From contig NZ_MSJP01000098.1 in assembly GCF_014596525.1 (NCBI RefSeq), forward strand, positions 1 through 64,000: a stretch of DNA of 64,000 nucleotides. The letters are read 5' to 3'. Shown here one piece after another: positions 59,966 through 64,000 of the stretch. The stretch is from Streptomyces sp. CBMA291. GTDB taxonomy: Bacteria > Actinomycetota > Actinomycetes > Streptomycetales > Streptomycetaceae. The notes below the pieces were generated by a model. It worked only from the letters and a program-made list of their open reading frames with translations, was not told the origin of the DNA and did no database searches. Position numbers and translations under genes: made by a program. Positions within the stretch are counted from its first letter, which is position 1. Every line of letters starts with the position of its first letter.

Positions 59966-60592
59966 ATGAACACGACCCAGACGACCCAGACGGCCCACGC
60001 GACTCATCCGAACCGTACGGCCCACGCGCCCCGTACGAGTCACGCCGTCCACACGCCCCGGAAGCCCCGCCGTTCGGACGGAACGGGGCGCACGGAGGAC
60101 CCGCCGGGCACGCCCGGAGCCCCTGCGGGAAGCACCACGAGCCCGAGCGCGACGCATGCCGCGAGCCCGAGCACGACGCATGCCGCGAGCCCCGCCGAAA
60201 GGCGTACGACGGACGGAGCCGGGCGGTCCCGCGCCACCCGCGCCCTCGGCCGGTACGGAGAGGAACTGGCCACCCGCCGGCTCACCGCCGCCGGCATGCG
60301 CGTCCTCGCCCGCAACTGGCGCTGCGGCCGCACCGGCGAGATCGACATCGTCGCCCGCGACAAGGACACCCTCGTCATCTGCGAGGTCAAAACCCGACGC
60401 CACGGCGGCTTCGAACACCCGATGGCCGCCGTCACACCCCGCAAAGCCGAGCGCCTGCGCCGCCTCGCCGCCTGCTGGCTCGACCGCACCGGCACCCCCG
60501 CACCCCACGGCGGCATCCGGATCGACCTCGTCGGCATCGTCCTGCCCCGACGCGGCGCCCCCGTCCTCACCCACGCCCAGGGGGTGGCCTGA
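59966..60592 (+). CDS. yraN: YraN/UPF0102 family protein with long N-terminal extension
   Basis: Predicted nuclease-fold protein, 208 residues. The conserved domain begins at about residue 92 (ALGRYGEELATRRLTAAGM) and shows the PD-(D/E)XK-like core: GEIDIVARD and CEVKTRR. Normal length is about 120 residues; here about 85 residues of His/Thr/Ser/Pro low-complexity sequence are placed before it (SPSATHAASPSTTHAASP). GGAGGTGG immediately before ATG 59966 supports translation of the extension. comM follows by 1 nt. Confidence 0.9.
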   Translation: MNTTQTTQTAHATHPNRTAHAPRTSHAVHTPRKPRRSDGTGRTEDPPGTPGAPAGSTTSPSATHAASPSTTHAASPAERRTTDGAGRSRATRALGRYGEELATRRLTAAGMRVLARNWRCGRTGEIDIVARDKDTLVICEVKTRRHGGFEHPMAAVTPRKAERLRRLAACWLDRTGTPAPHGGIRIDLVGIVLPRRGAPVLTHAQGVA

Positions 60593-60593
60593 G

Positions 60594-62207
60594 GTGGGAT
60601 TCGCCCGCACCTGCTCCGTCGCCCTCGTCGGCGTCGAAGGAGTCGTCGTCGAAGTACAGGCCGACCTCGAACCGGGCGTCGCCGCCTTCACCCTCGTCGG
60701 ACTCCCCGACAAGAGCCTCACCGAGAGCCGCGACCGAGTCCGCGCCGCCGTCGTCAACTCCGGCGCCGACTGGCCCCAGAAAAAACTGACCGTCGGCCTC
60801 AGCCCCGCCTCCGTGCCCAAGAGCGGCTCCGGATTCGACCTGGCCGTGGCCGCCGCAGTCCTCGCCGCCGCCGAGCGCATCGACCCCCGCACCATCGCCG
60901 ACCTCGTCCTCATCGGCGAACTCGGACTCGACGGACGCGTCCGGCCCGTCCGAGGCACCCTCCCCGCCGTCCTCGCCGCCGCCGACGCCGGATACCGGCA
61001 GGTCGTCGTCCCCGAGCAGACCGCCGGGGAAGCCTCCCTCGTCCCCGGCGTCTCCGTCCTCGGCATCCGCAGCCTCCGCCAACTCATCGCCGTCCTCACC
61101 GACGAGCCCGTCCCCGAGGAGGAACCCGCCGAGGAAGGCCGCCCCGACGCCCTGCTCGCCGGACTCATCGTCCCCGGCGCCGGACTCGGCACCGGACTGG
61201 CCGCCGACCCCACCGAAGGCCCCGACCTCGCCGACGTCGCCGGACAGCACCACGCCCGCCGCGCCCTCGAAGTCGCCGCCGCGGGCAGCCACCACCTACT
61301 CCTCTCCGGCCCGCCCGGCGCCGGAAAAACCATGCTGGCCGAACGGCTCCCCGGCATCCTCCCGCCCCTCACCCGACAGGAATCCCTCGAAGTCACCGCC
61401 GTCCACTCCGTCGCAGGACTCCTCCCACCGGGTGAACCCCTCGTCCACCGCGCCCCCTACTGCGCACCCCACCACTCGGCCACCATGCAGTCCCTCGTCG
61501 GCGGCGGGAACGGCCTCCCGAGGCCCGGCGCCGTCTCCCTCGCTCACCGAGGAATCCTCTTCCTCGACGAAGCACCCGAATTCTCCGGAAAAGCCCTCGA
61601 CGCCCTCCGCCAGCCCCTTGAATCCGGCCACGTCGTCATCGCCCGCGCCGCCGGAGTCGTCCGCCTCCCCGCCCGCTTCCTCCTCGTCCTCGCCGCCAAC
61701 CCCTGCCCCTGCGGACGCCACACCCTGCACGGCTCCGGCTGCGAATGCCCCGCCTCACTCGTCCGCCGCTACCAGGCACGCCTCTCCGGACCCCTCCTCG
61801 ACCGCATCGACCTCCGGGTCGTGGCCGAACCCGTCACCCGCGCCGACCTCCTCGGCCACGGCGACCGGGGCGAGAGCACCGCCACCGTCGCCGACCGCGT
61901 CCGCGAGGCCCGCGCCCGCGCCGCCACCCGACTCTCCGACACCCCCTGGCGCGTCAACAGCGAGATCCCCGGCCACGAACTGCGCACCCGCCACCCGGCG
62001 GCCCCCGGAGCCCTCGACGCGGCGGAACGGGACATCGAACGCGGACTCCTCACCGCCCGGGGCGTCGACCGCGTCCTGCGCGTCGCCTGGACCCTCGCCG
62101 ATCTCGCCGGACACGACCGCCCCGACCACCAGGACGTCGCCCTCGCCCTCGAACTGCGCACCGGCGTCTCCCGGGGCGTGCCCGTCACGGCGGGGGAGCG
62201 CCCATGA
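60594..62207 (+). CDS. comM: ComM/YifB-type AAA+ ATPase (Mg chelatase-like)
   Basis: 537-residue ATPase related to ComM, which promotes branch migration in natural transformation; role in Streptomyces unknown. N-terminal Lon-protease-like fold (ALVGVEGVVVEVQADLEPG, AAFTLVGLPDKSLTESRDR), Walker A SGPPGAGKTMLAERLPGILP, Walker B GILFLDEAPEFS, and the cysteine motif NPCPCGRHTLHGSGCECP. GTG 60594 follows the yraN stop; the stop overlaps dprA. The yraN-comM-dprA group is conserved across bacteria. Confidence 0.95.
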   Translation: MGFARTCSVALVGVEGVVVEVQADLEPGVAAFTLVGLPDKSLTESRDRVRAAVVNSGADWPQKKLTVGLSPASVPKSGSGFDLAVAAAVLAAAERIDPRTIADLVLIGELGLDGRVRPVRGTLPAVLAAADAGYRQVVVPEQTAGEASLVPGVSVLGIRSLRQLIAVLTDEPVPEEEPAEEGRPDALLAGLIVPGAGLGTGLAADPTEGPDLADVAGQHHARRALEVAAAGSHHLLLSGPPGAGKTMLAERLPGILPPLTRQESLEVTAVHSVAGLLPPGEPLVHRAPYCAPHHSATMQSLVGGGNGLPRPGAVSLAHRGILFLDEAPEFSGKALDALRQPLESGHVVIARAAGVVRLPARFLLVLAANPCPCGRHTLHGSGCECPASLVRRYQARLSGPLLDRIDLRVVAEPVTRADLLGHGDRGESTATVADRVREARARAATRLSDTPWRVNSEIPGHELRTRHPAAPGALDAAERDIERGLLTARGVDRVLRVAWTLADLAGHDRPDHQDVALALELRTGVSRGVPVTAGERP

Positions 62208-63514
62208 CCCTCCCGCCCTCCCCGGAAGAGCGGCTCGCCCGCGCCGCCCTCAGCCGAGCGGTCGAACCGGGCGACGAACACGCGGGCCGCTGGCTCCGCC
62301 ACTACGGCCCCGTCGGCTTCCTCGACCGCCTCCTGCGGAAACCGGAAACGGCCACGGCCACCGACACGCCCACCCACTTCGCGGACACGGCGCCCCCTGA
62401 CCGGCCCGCTACCACCGCCACCACCCGAACCGGAGACGCCACCGGCGCCTCCACGGCCCCCTCAGGAGCACGGAACGACCCCTTCTTCCCCGGGACCGGC
62501 GCGAAACGCATCGCCTCATGGCGTATCCGCGCCACAACCGCAAACCCCGCCCGCGACCTCGACACCGTCCACCGACCAGGCGGCCGTTTCGTCATCCCGG
62601 GGGACATCGAATGGCCGCGTCAACTCGACGACCTCGGAGACACCCGCCCCCTCGGACTCTGGGTCACAGGCCCCGCCGACCTGCGGACCTGGGCCCTACG
62701 CTCCGTCGCCCTCGTCGGCGCCCGCGCCTGCACCCCCTACGGCGCCCACACCGCCGCCGACCTCGCCAACGGACTCGCCCGCCAAGGCTGGGTCGTCGTC
62801 TCCGGAGCCGCCTACGGCATCGACGGCGCCGCCCACCGAGGCGCCCTCGCCGCAGGAGGCGCCACCATCGCCGTCCTCGCCTGCGGCATCGACACCCCCT
62901 ACCCCCGAGGCCACGACCGACTCCTCCAACGCATCGCCGAACAAGGCCTCGTCGTCAGCGAGTTGCCCCCCGGAAGCCACCCCACACCGAGCCGCTTCAT
63001 CCTCCGCAACCGCGTCATCGCCGCCCTCACCCGAGGCACCGTCGTCATCGAGGCACAGCACCGCAGCGGCTCCCTCGTCACCGCCCGCGCCGCCGCCCGG
63101 CTCGGCCGCCACATCATGGGCATCCCCGGCCCCGTCACCAGCGCCCTCTCCGCCGGAGTCCACGCACTCCTCCGGGACGACGCCACCCTCGTCACCGACG
63201 CCGACGAGATCGTCGAACTCATCGGCGACATGGGTCAACTCGCCCCGACGCGCCGAGGCCCCGTCCTTCCCCGCGACCTCCTCGCCCCCGCCGCCCGGCA
63301 CGTCCTCGAAGCCGTCCCCGCCCGAGGCCCCACCCCCACGACCACCGTCGCCCGCCGCGCCGGGACCACCCCCGACGAGACCCTTGCAAGGCTGTACGAG
63401 CTCCACTCCCTCGGCTTCGTCGAACGACACGAGGAGGGCTGGAAGTTGACGAACACCGTGACGTCCGAGTCGAACGCGCGGCGAGGCGGCACTCGACCCG
63501 GAGCATTCGGGTGA
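62204..63514 (+). CDS. dprA: DNA-processing protein DprA
   Basis: Loads RecA on incoming single-stranded DNA in competent bacteria; possibly general recombination here. 436 residues, longer than usual. Rossmann-fold signatures: VALVGARACTPYG, SGAAYGIDGAAHRGAL, ACGIDTPYPRGHD, SELPPGSHPTPSRFILRNR, and EAQHRSGSLVTARAAARLGR. A winged-helix DprA C-terminus is present. Residues about 45-95 form an Ala/Thr-rich insert (PATTATTRTGDATGAS) within the N-terminal part. ATG overlaps the comM stop by 4 nt. Confidence 0.95.
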   Translation: MTLPPSPEERLARAALSRAVEPGDEHAGRWLRHYGPVGFLDRLLRKPETATATDTPTHFADTAPPDRPATTATTRTGDATGASTAPSGARNDPFFPGTGAKRIASWRIRATTANPARDLDTVHRPGGRFVIPGDIEWPRQLDDLGDTRPLGLWVTGPADLRTWALRSVALVGARACTPYGAHTAADLANGLARQGWVVVSGAAYGIDGAAHRGALAAGGATIAVLACGIDTPYPRGHDRLLQRIAEQGLVVSELPPGSHPTPSRFILRNRVIAALTRGTVVIEAQHRSGSLVTARAAARLGRHIMGIPGPVTSALSAGVHALLRDDATLVTDADEIVELIGDMGQLAPTRRGPVLPRDLLAPAARHVLEAVPARGPTPTTTVARRAGTTPDETLARLYELHSLGFVERHEEGWKLTNTVTSESNARRGGTRPGAFG

Positions 63515-63638
63515 AAGGGTGCCGAGGGTGAACAAGCGAGTTCTCTCGGCCGCCCCCGAGGGGCCGCCGCGCGCCCCGGCCCGGGTTCGAAGATGTGGCC
63601 GATGGCGTCCACCCGGAGCGGCGCGATCCGCCGACGTT

Positions 63639-63673
63639 CGCTCACCGCTACCGCTCACTCACGCTACGCTCAC
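63639..63673. repeat. CGCTCAC triple repeat upstream of whiG
   Basis: CGCTCAC at 63639-63645, 63652-63658 and 63667-63673 (starts 13 and 15 nt apart), 63-97 nt before the whiG ATG. BldD is known to bind the S. coelicolor whiG promoter; the middle of this block (TCACTCACGCTA) matches only the first half of a BldD site. Confidence 0.45.
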
Positions 63674-63735
63674 CAGGATTCCCCCCAGGACACCCACACC
63701 TGCACATCCGACAGCAGAACGGCTCAAGGCGACGC

Positions 63736-64000
63736 ATGCCCCAGCACACCTCAGGGTCTGACCGCGCCGCGGTGCCCCCAGCAGCCCGGGGCACCGTACG
63801 GCCACCCGCTCCGACCTCCCTCGACGAGCTGTGGCGCTCGTACAAGGACACGGGAGACGAGCGCCTGCGGGAGCAGCTGATCCTGCACTACTCGCCGCTC
63901 GTCAAATACGTCGCCGGACGCGTCAGCGTCGGCCTCCCGTCCAACGTGGAACAAGCCGACTTCGTCTCCTCCGGAGTCTTCGGGCTCATCGACGCCATCG
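63736..64000 (+). CDS. whiG: Sporulation sigma factor WhiG (5' part)
   Basis: RNA polymerase sigma factor of the FliA/SigD type that starts aerial-hypha sporulation. 88 codons are visible before the window ends. N-terminal low-complexity lead (to about residue 26), then the start of region 1.2/2: SLDELWRSYKDTGDERLREQLILHYSPLVKYVAGRVSVGLPSNVEQADFVSSGVFGLIDAI, of which the YSPLVKYVAGR part is typical of FliA-like sigma factors. ATG 63736 with AAGG 7 nt upstream. In S. coelicolor its transcription is repressed by BldD bound to c-di-GMP, and the protein is held by RsiG. Confidence 0.96.
   Translation, partial: MPQHTSGSDRAAVPPAARGTVRPPAPTSLDELWRSYKDTGDERLREQLILHYSPLVKYVAGRVSVGLPSNVEQADFVSSGVFGLIDAI

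Overview
The window is a 64 kb piece of a high-GC actinomycete chromosome, almost certainly Streptomyces. The evidence is the very strong G/C bias at third codon positions, frequent GTG/TTG starts, Streptomyces-specific genes (conservon sensor kinase, HupS with a lysine-rich tail, NdgR, NsdA, WhiG) and a gene order that, from memory, matches the S. coelicolor core between the cvn1 locus and whiG. No rRNA, CRISPR array, insertion sequence, prophage or biosynthetic cluster was seen.

Layout. 1-2394 holds a conservon-type nitrate-sensor histidine kinase (minus strand, C-terminus off the window). 2979-6364 carries a 70-residue hypothetical peptide, an FAH-family hydrolase, gltX and a HAD hydrolase. 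6457-7007 is a cluster of five tRNAs (Gln/Glu). 7213-11286 has ndgR divergent from leuC-leuD, a small conserved gene and hupS. 11502-18683 has cofC and a small partner on the minus strand, plsC-gpsA, ddlA, a DUF3515 lipoprotein and a stand-alone Lrp ligand domain, thiL-thiD and rpmB. 18919-28171 is a run of housekeeping genes: DAK-type kinase, recG, rsmD, coaD, a coiled-coil protein, yceD-rpmF-rnc and mutM. 28204-30747 holds an HxlR regulator, a CAP-domain protein, acylphosphatase and a small coiled-coil protein. 30957-41298 contains smc, a glucose permease, an LLM oxidoreductase, ftsY, a primase-polymerase-like protein and nsdA. 41577-46446 is the nitrogen module amtB-glnK-glnD behind a GlnR-type operator. 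46583-50400 is ffh and an FtsH-type protease, followed by a methyltransferase and a SprT-like protein. 52524-55272 is the ribosome-maturation run rpsP-KH protein-rimM-trmD-rplS. 55342-58924 carries four consecutive type I signal peptidases, then a Nudix protein, DUF2469, yraN, comM-like and dprA. The window closes in the 5' part of whiG.

How it fits together. Three functional blocks stand out: nitrogen signalling (GlnR operator, AmtB, GlnK, GlnD), ribosome biogenesis and translation (GltX with its tRNA-Glu genes, L28, L32, S16, L19, RimM, TrmD, RNase III), and protein export (FtsY, Ffh, an FtsH paralogue and four signal peptidases). Developmental regulators (NsdA, WhiG, RNase III/AbsB) are interspersed.

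The window is core chromosome, and I saw no clearly new multi-gene system. The most interesting unexplained signals are nested RNA structures before rplS and rpsP, a repeat insertion inside an ACT domain of GlnD, a duplicated-motif small peptide near the kinase, an orphan TetR-like operator, and repeat-built N- or C-terminal extensions in several otherwise conserved proteins.
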